A DNA stretch of 64,000 bases from NCBI RefSeq assembly GCF_011764545.1, contig NZ_AP022870.1, positions 8,004,001-8,068,000 of the forward strand, written 5' to 3'. The DNA is from Phytohabitans flavus. Lineage in GTDB: Bacteria; Actinomycetota; Actinomycetes; Mycobacteriales; Micromonosporaceae. This document shows, piece by piece, positions 56,264 through 64,000 of this stretch; positions within the stretch are counted from its first letter, which is position 1, and each line of letters begins with the position of its first letter. The notes beneath the pieces were generated by a model, which had not been told where the DNA came from, did not search any database, and saw nothing but the letters and a program-made list of their open reading frames with translations. The position numbers and the translations under genes were made by a program.

Positions 56264-57513
56264 CCCAGAGCCTCACCCGGCGGTGGGCGATTGACGTCCG
56301 ACCGCTGAGCGTCCCGGCGTACCGCCGTATGTGGGTCGGCAACGCCTTCTCCTTCTTCGGCTTCCAGCTCACCGCCGTCGCGGTACCGGTCGAGATGTTC
56401 GCGATCACCGAGGACTCGTTCTGGGTGGGTCTGCTCGGCATCGCCGGCCTCGTACCGCTGATGGTCTTCGGCCTTTGGGGCGGCGCGGTCGCCGACGCCG
56501 TGGATCGCCGCCGCCTGCTGCTGGCCAGCTCCACGCTGATGTGGGCCTCGACCGGCGGCCTCCTACTACAAGCGCTGCTCCGGGTCGGCAGCCCGACGCT
56601 GCTGCTGGGACTCGTGGCGATACAGACCGTCGCCTTCGCGATCAGCTCGCCGACCCGGCAGGCGATCATTCCGAGGCTTGTCGGCCCGGAGCTCGTACCG
56701 GCCGCCAACACGCTCAGCTTCACCACCACCAGCGGTAGCGCGGTGGCCGGCCCGCTGGCCGCGGGGTTGATCTTCGCGACCTTCGGCACCGAGGACGGGC
56801 TGCCCATCGCGTACGCCGCCGACGCCCTCTTCTTCGCCATCTCCTTCTGGGCCACGCTGCGCCTGCCGCCCATCCCGCCCGGCGACGAACGGGCCACGAT
56901 GGGGCTGCGCAGCGTCGTCGACGGCATCCGGTACCTGGCGACCACGCCGGTGCTGCTGCTCTCGTTCGCCATCGACCTGATCGCGATGGTGTTTGCCATG
57001 CCCCGCGCGCTCTTCCCGCAGGTGGCCGAGGAGCGGTTCGGCGGTGGCGCCGCGGTCGGCTGGCTCTTCAGCGCGATCGCGATCGGCTCGGTGGTCGGCG
57101 GCCTGACCTCAGGCTGGATCGGACGGGTGCGTCGCCAAGGCGTGGCGCTCACCGCCGCGGTGGTCGCCTGGGGTATCGCGATCGGTGTGTCCGGTTTCGC
57201 CCACCAACTCTGGCTCGTGGTGCTGCTGCTCGCCTTCGCCGGCGCGGCCGACCTGGTGAGCGCGGTCTACCGCCAGTCGATCCTCCAGACGTACGCGCCG
57301 GACCGCTACCAGGGGCGCCTCCAGGGCGTCTTCATCACGGTCGTCGCCGGCGGCCCGCGCCTGGGTGATCTGCGAGCCGGCGCGATGGCCGGGCCGTGGG
57401 GCGTGACCCTCGCCTGGGCGGGTGGCGGGTTTGCCGCCGCGGTGCTCGCGTTGGCGCTGGTGCTGGTCTTCCCCGCGCTGCTCCGCTACAAGCTATCGTC
57501 AGCCGATGGATAA
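56260..57513 (+). CDS. MFS transporter (MFS_3 type)
   Basis: 417 residues from TTG 56260, which overlaps the pdxH stop (TTGA). Twelve hydrophobic helices; S-V-P-A-Y-R-R-M-W-V-G-N-A-F-S-F-F-G-F-Q and motif A G-G-A-V-A-D-A-V-D-R-R-R. It is related to the EntS-like group, like the transporter at 48-50 kb. Coupling to pdxH could mean vitamin-related transport, but the substrate is unknown. The stop overlaps the epimerase start by 8 bp. Confidence 0.87.
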   Translation: MTQSLTRRWAIDVRPLSVPAYRRMWVGNAFSFFGFQLTAVAVPVEMFAITEDSFWVGLLGIAGLVPLMVFGLWGGAVADAVDRRRLLLASSTLMWASTGGLLLQALLRVGSPTLLLGLVAIQTVAFAISSPTRQAIIPRLVGPELVPAANTLSFTTTSGSAVAGPLAAGLIFATFGTEDGLPIAYAADALFFAISFWATLRLPPIPPGDERATMGLRSVVDGIRYLATTPVLLLSFAIDLIAMVFAMPRALFPQVAEERFGGGAAVGWLFSAIAIGSVVGGLTSGWIGRVRRQGVALTAAVVAWGIAIGVSGFAHQLWLVVLLLAFAGAADLVSAVYRQSILQTYAPDRYQGRLQGVFITVVAGGPRLGDLRAGAMAGPWGVTLAWAGGGFAAAVLALALVLVFPALLRYKLSSADG

Positions 57514-58437
57514 CGGCACGACCCCGCTCTCCGGGGCACAGTGGACGATCGCGGCGCAGGGCCACGAGGCAGTCGTGGTCGAGGTCGGCGGAGGGCTGCG
57601 GCACTACCGGTGGCGCGGGGTCGACTACGTGGACGGGTACGGGGACGACGAGCTGCCCCCGGGCTGCGCCGGCCAGATCCTGGCGCCCTGGCCGAACCGG
57701 ATCCGCGACGGTAAGTACAGCTTCGGCGACCGCGAGCACCAGCTCTCGATCACCGAGCCCCCTCGCAACACCGCGATCCACGGCCTGGTCAACTGGCAGC
57801 CCTGGACCCTGGCCGAGCAGGCGCCCGACGCGGTGACGATTGAGTGCGCGATGCCAGCCCAGCCGGGCTACCCGTGGCCGCTGCGCCTGCGGGCGATGTG
57901 GCAGGTCGGCGCCGACGGGCTGCGGGTCACCCACGCGGTCACCAATGCCGGCCACGAGCCCTGCCCGTTCGGCTTCTCCGTCCACCCGTACCTGCGGCTG
58001 CCCGGCGCCCGTGCCGACGACATGCTGCTGCGGGTACCGGCCCGCAGCCGCCTGCTTGTCGACGGCCGGTTGCTGCCGATCGGCGCGCAGAAGCTGGCCG
58101 GCACCGAGTTCGACTTCACCGAGTCCCGGCGCATCGGCACTACCGTGCTGGACACCGCGTTCGCCGACATCGAGCGGGCCGACGACGGTGGTTCCACAGT
58201 GGAGCTGTCCACTCCGGATGGTGGCCGGGTGGCGATCTGGGGCGACGAGCAGTTCGGCTGGTGGCAGGTGTTCAGCAGCGACACGCTCACCGGCGACCGG
58301 TTCCGCCGGGCGGTGGCGATCGAGCCGATGACCTGCGCGCCCGACGCGTTCCGCTCGGGCGTGGGCTGATCGTGCTCCAGCCCGGCCAGACCTGGACCGG
58401 CAGCTGGGGGATCACCCCGTCCGCCGACGCGGTGTGA
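57506..58437 (+). CDS. aldose 1-epimerase family protein (frameshifted at 3' end)
   Basis: About 310 residues when repaired. The galactose-mutarotase β-fold is recognisable: A-P-W-P-N-R-I-R-D-G-K-Y, I-H-G-L-V-N-W, and S-V-H-P-Y-L-R-L (His), with I-E-P-M-T-C-A-P-D-A-F near the end. At the GGG run 58363-58365 the open frame stops at 58369; adding one G gives L-I-V-L-Q-P-G-Q-T-W-T-G-S-W-G-I, the usual last strand of the family, to 58437. It interconverts sugar anomers. The nitroreductase begins 3 bp later. Confidence 0.85.
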
Positions 58438-58440
58438 CCC

Positions 58441-59058
58441 GTGGAGTTTAGGGACGTCGTGCGGCGGCGGCGGATGGTGCGCAACTACGACCCCGACCGC
58501 CCGGTACCGCCCGAGGTGGTGGAGCGCCTGCTCGCGCACGCCACCCGGGCGCCGTCCGCGGGCTTCGCCCAGGGCTGGGGCTTCCTGGTGCTGGTGGAGG
58601 AGGCCGACCGGGAGCGGTTCTGGGCGACCACCACGCCCGAGGGGCAGGGGATGACCGGCTGGCTGACCGGCATGCGCCGAGCCCCGCTGCTGGTGGTCGC
58701 GCACTCCAACCGCGCCGCCTACCTCGAGCGGTACGCGGAGCCGGACAAGGGCTGGACCGACCGCGACCCGGCCCGCTGGCCGGCGCCGTACTGGGACATC
58801 GACGCCGGCTTCGCCAGCATGTTGATGCTGCTCACGGCCGTCGACGAGGGGCTGGGCGCGTGCTTCTTCGGTTTCCCGCCGCAGCAGGTGGAGGGGTACC
58901 GGGAAGCGTTCGGGGTGCCGTCGGACTTCTCCCCGATCGGGGCGATCACGGTGGGATATCCGGCTCCGGACCACCGCTCGCCGTCGCTCAAGCGGGGACA
59001 TCGGCCGCCTGACCAGGTCATCCACTACGGCCACTGGACAGGACGGCCTGCAATATAG
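58441..59058 (+). CDS. nitroreductase family protein
   Basis: 205 residues from GTG 58441. It begins F-R-D-V-V-R-R-R-R-M-V-R-N-Y, the FMN-binding Arg-rich start of the family, then A-T-R-A-P-S-A-G-F-A-Q-G-W. A-G-F-A-S-M-L-M-L-L-T-A-V-D-E-G-L-G-A precedes the C-terminal FMN contacts. It is an NAD(P)H-dependent flavin reductase of unknown substrate, at the end of the pdxH-MFS-epimerase run. Confidence 0.88.
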   Translation: MEFRDVVRRRRMVRNYDPDRPVPPEVVERLLAHATRAPSAGFAQGWGFLVLVEEADRERFWATTTPEGQGMTGWLTGMRRAPLLVVAHSNRAAYLERYAEPDKGWTDRDPARWPAPYWDIDAGFASMLMLLTAVDEGLGACFFGFPPQQVEGYREAFGVPSDFSPIGAITVGYPAPDHRSPSLKRGHRPPDQVIHYGHWTGRPAI

Positions 59059-59070
59059 CTGGACATTTGG

Positions 59071-59133
59071 CCCTTTTCACCAGGATGGCGCGGCGCCCGC
59101 GGCGCGACGAACCGCAAGGGGCGGTGAAAAGGG
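59071..59133. other. 11-bp perfect inverted repeat after nitroreductase gene
   Basis: CCCTTTTCACC (59071-59081) and GGTGAAAAGGG (59123-59133) are perfect complements 41 bp apart; the spacer is extremely G+C-rich (GCGCGGCGCCCGCGGCGCG). It closes the operon and could terminate transcription or be an operator for the gene at 59225. Confidence 0.6.
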
Positions 59134-59224
59134 GTCACTAGGGAACAAACCGAGGTGTCGGCGCCGGTCGCTAGGCTGACATGCGGTCGACAGGTACGGC
59201 GACATGGGAGGGGAGCGTGCCGTC

Positions 59225-59518
59225 GTGATCTTCAAAGCGGTTCGGGACGGGCGTCCGTATCCCGACCACGGCCTCACGCTGAAGCAGTGGTCGGAGATTC
59301 CGCCGCGGCCGATCCGGATCGACCAGCTCATCACGACCAAGCGCGAGCTCGCCCTCGACAAGCTCCTCGCCGAAGACTCGACCTTCTACGGCGACCTCTT
59401 TCCGCATGTCGTGCAGTGGAATGGCGCGCTCTATCTGGAGGACGGGTTGCACCGGGCGCTCCGCGCGGCCCTCCAGCAGCGCAACCAGATCCACGCCCGG
59501 GTGCTGGTGCTGAGCTGA
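59225..59518 (+). CDS. small conserved-looking actinobacterial protein (VapB-annotated type)
   Basis: 97 residues from GTG 59225, 9 nt after GGGAGGGGAG. It reads V-I-F-K-A-V-R-D-G-R-P-Y-P-D-H-G-L-T, with L-L-A-E-D-S-T-F-Y-G-D-L-F-P-H-V-V and Y-L-E-D-G-L-H-R-A-L-R-A. Similar proteins are often labelled VapB-family antitoxin, as I recall, but no toxin gene is adjacent and the E-D-G-L-H-R block is closer to a ParB-like DG-H-R motif. The stop overlaps the acyl-CoA dehydrogenase start (TGATG). Confidence 0.75.
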   Translation: MIFKAVRDGRPYPDHGLTLKQWSEIPPRPIRIDQLITTKRELALDKLLAEDSTFYGDLFPHVVQWNGALYLEDGLHRALRAALQQRNQIHARVLVLS

Positions 59519-60684
59519 TGCGCGCCCTCCCGCTCGAATTGATCGACGTCGACTCACTCCACACCGACGAGGAGCGGCAGATCCGCGAGGTGGTGCGCAA
59601 GGTTGTCGACGACCTGGTGCGGCCGCACGTCGCGGAGTGGTACGAGCGGGGGCATGTGCCGGCCCGCGACCTCGCCGTCGAGTTCGGCAAGCTCGGCCTG
59701 CTCGGTATGCACTTGACGGGGTACGGGTGTGCCGGCGCCACCGCCGTGGCGTACGGGATGGCCTGCCTGGAGCTCGAGGCGGGCGACTCGGGTGTGCGCT
59801 CGCTTGTCTCAGTGCAGGGCTCCCTCGCCATGTACGCGATCTGGCGCTTCGGCAGCGCCGAGCAGAAGGGGCAGTGGCTGCCGTCGATGGCCGCCGGCGC
59901 GGCGCTGGGCTGCTTCGGGCTGACCGAGCCAGACCATGGCTCCGATCCGGCGTCGATGACCACCCGGGCCGTCCGCTCCGGCGACGACTGGCTGCTCAGC
60001 GGTACCAAGATGTGGATCACCAACGCGCCGGTGGCCGACGTGTCGGTGGTGTGGGCGCGGGCCGAGGAGGGGGTGCGCGGCTTCGTCGTACCCATGGATT
60101 CGCCCGGTGTGACGGCGCGTGAGATCCAGCACAAGATGTCGCTGCGCGCCTCGTCGACCGGCGAGATCGTGCTCGACGAGGTCCGGCTGCCCGCGGACGC
60201 GGTGCTGCCCGAGGTCCTGGGCCTGAAGGGTCCGCTGTCCTGCCTGACCGAGGCCCGCCAGGGCATCTCCTGGGGCGCGCTCGGCGCGGCGCGGGAGTGC
60301 CTGCACACGGCGCTCGACTACGCGGTGTCGCGGGAGCAGTTCGGGCGGCCGATCGGCGCGTTCCAGCTGACTCAGGCCAAGCTCGCCGACATGGCTCTCG
60401 AGCTCCAGAAGGGGTACCTGCTCGCGCTGCACCTCGGCCGCCTCGCCGACCAGGGCAAGGTCCGACCGGAGCAGGTCAGTGTCGCCAAGCTCAACAACGT
60501 GCGGGAGGCGCTCTCGATCGCCCGCCAGTGCCGCACGATCCTCGGGGCCAATGGCATCAGTGGCGAGTACCCGGTGCTCCGGCACGCAAACAACCTGGAG
60601 AGCGTGCTCACCTACGAGGGCACCTCCGAGATCCACCAGCTTGTCGTGGGGCAGAAGCTGACTGGCTTGTCAGCGTTCGCGTGA
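59518..60684 (+). CDS. acyl-CoA dehydrogenase (glutaryl-CoA dehydrogenase-like)
   Basis: 388 residues. FAD/substrate blocks: G-C-F-G-L-T-E-P-D-H-G-S-D-P, K-M-W-I-T-N-A, R-E-Q-F-G-R-P-I-G-A-F-Q-L-T-Q, and the catalytic Glu region T-Y-E-G-T-S-E-I-H. The T-E-P-D-H-G-S-D form and A-N-G-I-S-G-E-Y are closest to the glutaryl-CoA branch. It oxidises an acyl-CoA to enoyl-CoA. ATG 59518 overlaps the previous stop by one base. Confidence 0.9.
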   Translation: MRALPLELIDVDSLHTDEERQIREVVRKVVDDLVRPHVAEWYERGHVPARDLAVEFGKLGLLGMHLTGYGCAGATAVAYGMACLELEAGDSGVRSLVSVQGSLAMYAIWRFGSAEQKGQWLPSMAAGAALGCFGLTEPDHGSDPASMTTRAVRSGDDWLLSGTKMWITNAPVADVSVVWARAEEGVRGFVVPMDSPGVTAREIQHKMSLRASSTGEIVLDEVRLPADAVLPEVLGLKGPLSCLTEARQGISWGALGAARECLHTALDYAVSREQFGRPIGAFQLTQAKLADMALELQKGYLLALHLGRLADQGKVRPEQVSVAKLNNVREALSIARQCRTILGANGISGEYPVLRHANNLESVLTYEGTSEIHQLVVGQKLTGLSAFA

Positions 60685-60785
60685 GCGGCGGATGCGGCGC
60701 CCGTAAATGATCAAGATGCGAGTGTCGTACCGGCCATCTACCGTTCTCTTAAGGGCGCAAGTCTGAAGAGGACGGTGATCGGGAT

Positions 60786-61544
60786 ATGACCCACCCGACC
60801 AGCGAGTTTCCCGAGTACCAAAAGGGCCAGGCCACGGCAGAGGAGCCCAAGCCGGACCCGCGGTTTCACGACGACGACGAGATCGTGCCCGAGACGCCCC
60901 GCGCGCGGCGTGGGCGCGTCTTGTTCTGGATGGCCGGAGCCATCGGCCTGATCGTTGTCCTGGTGCTCAGCGTCCAGGCGGTCGGGCTGTGGCCGAGCTG
61001 GCGAAACCCGTTCGCCGAGGAGACCAAGGACCGCAGCCAGCCGCCGCTGCTCCAGTCGATCCAGGATCTGAGCAGGTATGTGGCCGCCGAGGGCAACTTC
61101 CAGGTGGTCATCGACCTGGAGCGCGACCGCAAGTACGTGCCGGACTTCCTGCTCAACCAGCGCACTCTCTTCGTCGGTGCCGGCTCGGTCGAGGCGTACG
61201 TCGACTTTTCCAAGATCGGTGACGGGGCGATCGTCGAGTCCGCCGACCGTACCTCCGCCGAGGTCACCCTGCCCGCGCCGCAGCTCACCGAGGCGTCGCT
61301 CGACTTGGGGCAGAGCTACGTCTTCGCCGAGGAGCGCGGGCTGATCAACCGGCTCGGTGAGGTGTTCGGCGGCGATCCCAACCGCCAGCAGGAGGTTTAC
61401 CGGCTGGCCCAGGAGCGGATCACCGGGGCCGCGCGGGACAGTGGGCTGGTCAAGCGGGCCGAGGAAAACACCCGCAACATGTTGATGGGCTTGTTGCGGT
61501 CGCTCGGTTACACACAGGTCAAGGTCACTTATACCGCCGCATAG
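60786..61544 (+). CDS. DUF4230 membrane-anchored protein
   Basis: 252 residues. A charged N-terminus (~43 residues), one membrane helix (~45-67: V-L-F-W-M-A-G-A-I-G-L-I-V-V-L-V-L), then an extracytoplasmic domain with L-L-Q-S-I-Q-D-L-S-R-Y-V-A-A-E-G-N-F-Q-V-V-I-D, the DUF4230 start. The function of the family is unknown. A GAGGA element is ~13 nt before ATG. Strong hairpins follow the stop. Confidence 0.85.
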   Translation: MTHPTSEFPEYQKGQATAEEPKPDPRFHDDDEIVPETPRARRGRVLFWMAGAIGLIVVLVLSVQAVGLWPSWRNPFAEETKDRSQPPLLQSIQDLSRYVAAEGNFQVVIDLERDRKYVPDFLLNQRTLFVGAGSVEAYVDFSKIGDGAIVESADRTSAEVTLPAPQLTEASLDLGQSYVFAEERGLINRLGEVFGGDPNRQQEVYRLAQERITGAARDSGLVKRAEENTRNMLMGLLRSLGYTQVKVTYTAA

Positions 61545-61546
61545 CG

Positions 61547-61592
61547 GCGGGTGCGGTCGATGCGCCACCCGCTATCCTCGTGCGGGTGGCGC
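61547..61592 (+). promoter_or_regulatory. mutually exclusive hairpins between DUF4230 and glycosyltransferase genes
   Basis: GCGCCACCCGC (61562-61572) pairs perfectly over 11 bp with GCGGGTGGCGC (61582-61592). Its central part CACCCGC (61566-61572) can instead pair with GCGGGTG at 61547-61553. Either structure excludes the other. It may be a terminator of the DUF4230 gene or an attenuator-like switch. Confidence 0.55.
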
Positions 61593-61674
61593 GGGCCGTG
61601 GGTATACACCTGACAGGCCTGATCCACCGGCGTTCCATCGCGCATAGAGTCCGCCGGCGAGGACAATCAGCACT

Positions 61675-62922
61675 GTGACCGGGAGTATGCCTGTGGCCAG
61701 CACCGTGGCAAGGGACGACGTCGACATCGAGGTCACCGTCCTGCTGCCCTGCCTCAATGAAGCGGAGACGCTCGAGGTCTGCGTGACCAAGGCGCGTCGC
61801 GCGCTCGACGAGCTAGGCGTGGTCGGTGAGGTACTGGTCAGCGACAACGGCAGTACCGACGGGTCGCAGGACATCGCGATCAGGGCGGGCGCCCGCGTCA
61901 CGAATGCGCCGATCCGCGGCTACGGCGGGGCGCTGCTCAACGGCATCGCCGAGGCGCGCGGTAAGTACATCATCATGGGCGATGCGGACGATTCGTACGA
62001 CTTGGCCAACCTTGAGCCGTTCATCCAGGAGCTGCGCGCCGGCCACGACCTGGTGATGGGCAACCGGTTCCGGGGCGGTATCGCACCCGGTGCGATGCCC
62101 CCGCTCCACCGCTACCTGGGCAACCCGGTGCTCTCCTTCCTCGGCCGCCGCCTCTTCGGCAAGAGCCTCAGCCACGTGGGCGACTTCCACTGCGGCATGC
62201 GCGGCTTCAACCGTGACCGCATCCGCCAGCTCGGCCTCTGCATGCCGGGCATGGAGTTCGCCTCCGAGCTCGTCGTGCGCGCCGCGCTCAACGACTACGA
62301 CATCGTCGAGGTGCCGACCACCCTCCAGCCCGACGGCCGCAGCCGCCCGCCGCACCTGCGCACCTGGCGGGACGGCTGGCGCCACCTGCGGTTCCTGCTG
62401 GTCTTCGCGCCGCGCAAGACGCTGATCTGGCCCGGCGCGATCATGTTCGTCCTCGGCCTGATCGGCACGACGATCCTGACCGTCGGCCCGCTGCGGGTGG
62501 CCGGCGTCGGCTTCGACATCAACACGCTCGTCTACACCTGCCTGGCGATGCTCGTCGGCACCCAGGTGCTGATGTTCGGCGCGTTCGCCCTGATCTACGG
62601 GCACAACGAGGGCATCACAAGCGAGCGGCAGTCCGACCGGTGGATCCGGCTGGTTCGGCTGGAGACCTGCACCGCGCTCGGCGTGCTGCTCGTGCTCGTC
62701 GGCCTCGCCGGCAGCATCCTGGCCTTCTCCGCCTGGGGCGCGCGCGGCTTCGGCGCCCAAGACCTCGGCGAGGCGCTCCGCGTGGTGCTGCCCTCGTCGA
62801 CCTGTATCGGCGTCGGCGTGACCGTGATCTTCGCCGGCCTCTTCTCCAGCCTGCTGAGCCTGCGGCGCGTCAACACCCCGGTGGCCAGCCCGGCCAGCGA
62901 GTTCGCCTCCACCAACGCCTAA
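61675..62922 (+). CDS. family 2 glycosyltransferase with C-terminal membrane helices
   Basis: 415 residues from GTG 61675 (ATG 61687 also possible). The GT-A domain has V-L-L-P-C-L-N-E-A-E-T-L, S-D-N-G-S-T-D-G-S and M-G-D-A-D-D-S-Y-D as the metal-binding D-x-D, plus G-D-F-H-C-G-M-R-G-F. Residues ~255-400 contain four hydrophobic helices. This is the layout of polyprenyl-phosphate sugar synthases, which charge a lipid carrier for wall glycan or glycoprotein synthesis; donor and acceptor are inferred only from family. Confidence 0.88.
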   Translation: MTGSMPVASTVARDDVDIEVTVLLPCLNEAETLEVCVTKARRALDELGVVGEVLVSDNGSTDGSQDIAIRAGARVTNAPIRGYGGALLNGIAEARGKYIIMGDADDSYDLANLEPFIQELRAGHDLVMGNRFRGGIAPGAMPPLHRYLGNPVLSFLGRRLFGKSLSHVGDFHCGMRGFNRDRIRQLGLCMPGMEFASELVVRAALNDYDIVEVPTTLQPDGRSRPPHLRTWRDGWRHLRFLLVFAPRKTLIWPGAIMFVLGLIGTTILTVGPLRVAGVGFDINTLVYTCLAMLVGTQVLMFGAFALIYGHNEGITSERQSDRWIRLVRLETCTALGVLLVLVGLAGSILAFSAWGARGFGAQDLGEALRVVLPSSTCIGVGVTVIFAGLFSSLLSLRRVNTPVASPASEFASTNA

Positions 62923-62985
62923 CGATCTCCCGGCGTGGCGCGCGGCCGCGCGACCTGGACGATCCATTCCAAGAGACAGACATGG

Positions 62986-63059
62986 GCTACCGCGATGTCC
63001 GCGGTGGTCCGGACCGCTGCTCCCGCGGCCTCACCCTCCGCGCTTCACAAGCTCACCCC
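62986..63059. repeat. 74-bp dispersed repeat, copy B
   Basis: 65 of 74 positions match 41482-41555 with no gaps, same orientation. It starts 63 bp after the glycosyltransferase stop. Confidence 0.85.
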
Positions 63060-63148
63060 AGCTTGCGCGGATTGGTGCCAGCCCGCAGCGCGGCAGGACG
63101 ACCATCTTTGCCCGCCGCTTTGGCGCGGCCCGGTTGTCCCATCTGAGT

Positions 63149-63198
63149 AGATCGTGGTACCTAACGGCCCCTCTGGGGGCGCCTGCGTACCACGATCT
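63149..63198. other. 12-bp perfect inverted repeat with nested hairpin
   Basis: AGATCGTGGTAC (63149-63160) and GTACCACGATCT (63187-63198) are perfect complements. The 26-bp interior contains GCCCC-TCT-GGGGGC, so the whole folds as a branched or extended hairpin. Confidence 0.7.
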
Positions 63199-63207
63199 CT
63201 TTCATCA

Positions 63208-63241
63208 GCGGCCCACCGGGCCTGGCGGCCCACCGGGCCTA
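63208..63241 (+). repeat. 17-bp tandem repeat
   Basis: GCGGCCCACCGGGCCTG at 63208-63224 is repeated at 63225-63241 with one mismatch in the last base. Confidence 0.75.
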
Positions 63242-63278
63242 CCGCGCAGCGGACGCCGCCGTAGCTCAGCTCCTCGGT

Positions 63279-63482
63279 TTAGTACGTCGTGGCGTAGCGG
63301 TCCTCGTTCGGCATGATGATCCACAGCGCGATGTAGATCACGAACTGAGGGCCGGGGAGCAGGCAGGAGATCAGGAAGATCAGGCGCATCGCGTTCGGCG
63401 AGATGCCGAAGCGGCGGCCGAGGCCGGCGCAGACGCCGGCGATCATCCTGTTGTCCCGGGGACGTACGAGTTTCGCTCTCAT
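63279..63482 (-). CDS. PspC-domain membrane protein
   Basis: 67 residues from ATG 63482. R-P-R-D-N-R-M-I-A-G-V-C-A-G-L-G-R-R-F-G-I is the PspC start, followed by a hydrophobic helix (L-I-F-L-I-S-C-L-L-P-G-P-Q-F-V-I-Y-I-A-L-W). PspC proteins are envelope-stress membrane sensors. TACCGT (complement of 63490-63495) lies 7 nt before ATG, indicating leaderless initiation; the frame to 63626 is rejected. Confidence 0.87.
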   Translation of the reverse strand: MRAKLVRPRDNRMIAGVCAGLGRRFGISPNAMRLIFLISCLLPGPQFVIYIALWIIMPNEDRYATTY

Positions 63483-63628
63483 GAATTCCACGGTATGGGC
63501 GAGTGGCGCCGCCCGCCTCGGTAACGCCACCGACCCAACCCCTGACACCGACCCGAGGGCTTTCCCTGACCTGGGCTGATGGCTGCTAACCTGGCGCCCG
63601 TCAATTCCTGGGGTAGGGCGGCTCATCG

Positions 63629-64000
63629 ATGTTGGGTGTCATCGTCACATCCGGGCTTGAGCTGACCGCCGGGCCCATCTCGGGGCAGCTTCGCGCCGCC
63701 GGGGTGGACCGGGTCGTGGCCGTCCCGGACCTGGCCGGCTTGGCCGGGATGGCGAGCACGGCCGAGGAGCCGCTGCTGATCTGTTCCGATGACCTTGTCG
63801 CGCACACCGCCGTGCTCCGTCACCTGGCCACCAACCCGGCGGGTTCGACGGTGGCCCTGGTGGTCGAGGTGGCCGCCGGCTCCCGGGGTGAGCGGATCCG
63901 GGAGGAGCGCGGCCGGCTGGTGCCCGGCGAGCCCAACTCGGCCTTCGGCGGCGCACTGCGGGTCGATCCGCCCGACCTGCCGGACCTGATGGCCGCCGCG
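63629..64000 (+). CDS. N-terminal part of a protein running off the right edge
   Basis: ATG 63629 opens a frame of 124 codons to the window end with no stop. It begins M-L-G-V-I-V-T-S-G-L-E-L-T-A-G-P-I-S-G-Q, then V-D-R-V-V-A-V-P-D-L-A-G-L-A and L-L-I-C-S-D-D-L-V-A-H: a Rossmann-like, nucleotidyltransferase-like start. In related genomes I recall such N-termini on larger CDP-alcohol phosphatidyltransferase/DUF5941-type proteins, but nothing here proves it. Confidence 0.65.
   Translation, partial: MLGVIVTSGLELTAGPISGQLRAAGVDRVVAVPDLAGLAGMASTAEEPLLICSDDLVAHTAVLRHLATNPAGSTVALVVEVAAGSRGERIREERGRLVPGEPNSAFGGALRVDPPDLPDLMAAA

Larger units (their letters stand above)
62923..63278. other. gene-free, repeat-rich spacer
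   Basis: 356 bp between the glycosyltransferase and the PspC gene without a supported coding frame. It carries copy B of the 74-bp repeat, a 12-bp perfect inverted repeat and a 17-bp tandem repeat, each listed separately. Confidence 0.7.

Noticed and set aside
59225-59518. VapBC toxin-antitoxin system
   Set aside because: No PIN-domain toxin is adjacent; the downstream gene is an acyl-CoA dehydrogenase.
63208-63241. CRISPR-like array
   Set aside because: Only two adjacent 17-bp units with no spacers between them and no cas genes.

Overview
The window is very G+C-rich, densely packed actinomycete chromosome. GTG and TTG starts are frequent, coding frames end in G or C at most third positions, and the family content is strongly actinobacterial: SepH, DUF3027, DUF2530, DUF4230, the MFS-thymidylate kinase fusion, RicT-like PSP1, and the order Tad pilus - helicase - topA - tmk/holB, which resembles mycobacteria and other Actinobacteria. 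Family Micromonosporaceae is my best guess; the genus is not resolved. Nearly everything is housekeeping or core-accessory. I found no integrase, transposase, phage gene or CRISPR array.

Layout. 1-1.8 kb: end of a Flp/Tad pilus locus (TadC end, DUF4244 pilin, TadE-like and TadG-like proteins). 1.9-5.2 kb: MrfA-like DECH-box helicase, then a STAS anti-sigma antagonist/ATPase pair. 5.4-12.3 kb: proton-pumping pyrophosphatase (lysine signature of the K+-independent class), lipoprotein, topA. 12.3-15.6 kb: FAD oxidoreductase and TetR regulator, divergent with a shared operator candidate, then a PLP D-amino-acid-type enzyme. 15.7-19.1 kb: MFS-dTMP kinase fusion and holB. 19.3-20.6 kb: YbaB-like/WXG100-like/larger protein trio. 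20.7-22.0 kb: LPXTG gene remnant, PSP1 protein, tRNA-Thr(CGT). 22-28.6 kb: metallophosphoesterase, DUF2231, DHA2 MFS, Nudix, acyl-CoA synthetase. 28.6-31.5 kb: NHEJ locus (Ku divergent from separate LigD ligase and polymerase). 31.6-39.3 kb: DHA2 MFS, XPB helicase, L,D-transpeptidase, secreted S1 protease, helicase-associated protein. 39.4-46.3 kb: HAD phosphatase, cold-shock protein, mqnD and mqnB of futalosine-type menaquinone synthesis, an HTH-GNAT fusion, MFS, DUF3027, DUF2530. 46.4-53 kb: purine permease, MarR/MFS pair, thpR, aldo/keto reductase, sepH. 53-64 kb: serC, citrate synthase, pdxH, MFS, aldose epimerase, nitroreductase, acyl-CoA dehydrogenase, DUF4230, glycosyltransferase, PspC, and a gene running off the right edge.

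The dominant unusual signal is that eight otherwise convincing genes each carry one frameshift of the same sign. Every one is repaired by adding a single base, usually in a short G or C run. This points to systematic base-deletion errors in the underlying assembly rather than eight independent gene deaths; I therefore give reconstructed spans for them.

Other second-look items: a 74-bp dispersed repeat in two intergenic regions, a decayed LPXTG sorting signal, an unexplained 0.9-kb spacer, several strong palindromes, and a consistent TANNNT hexamer 6-9 nt before many start codons, suggesting widespread leaderless transcription.
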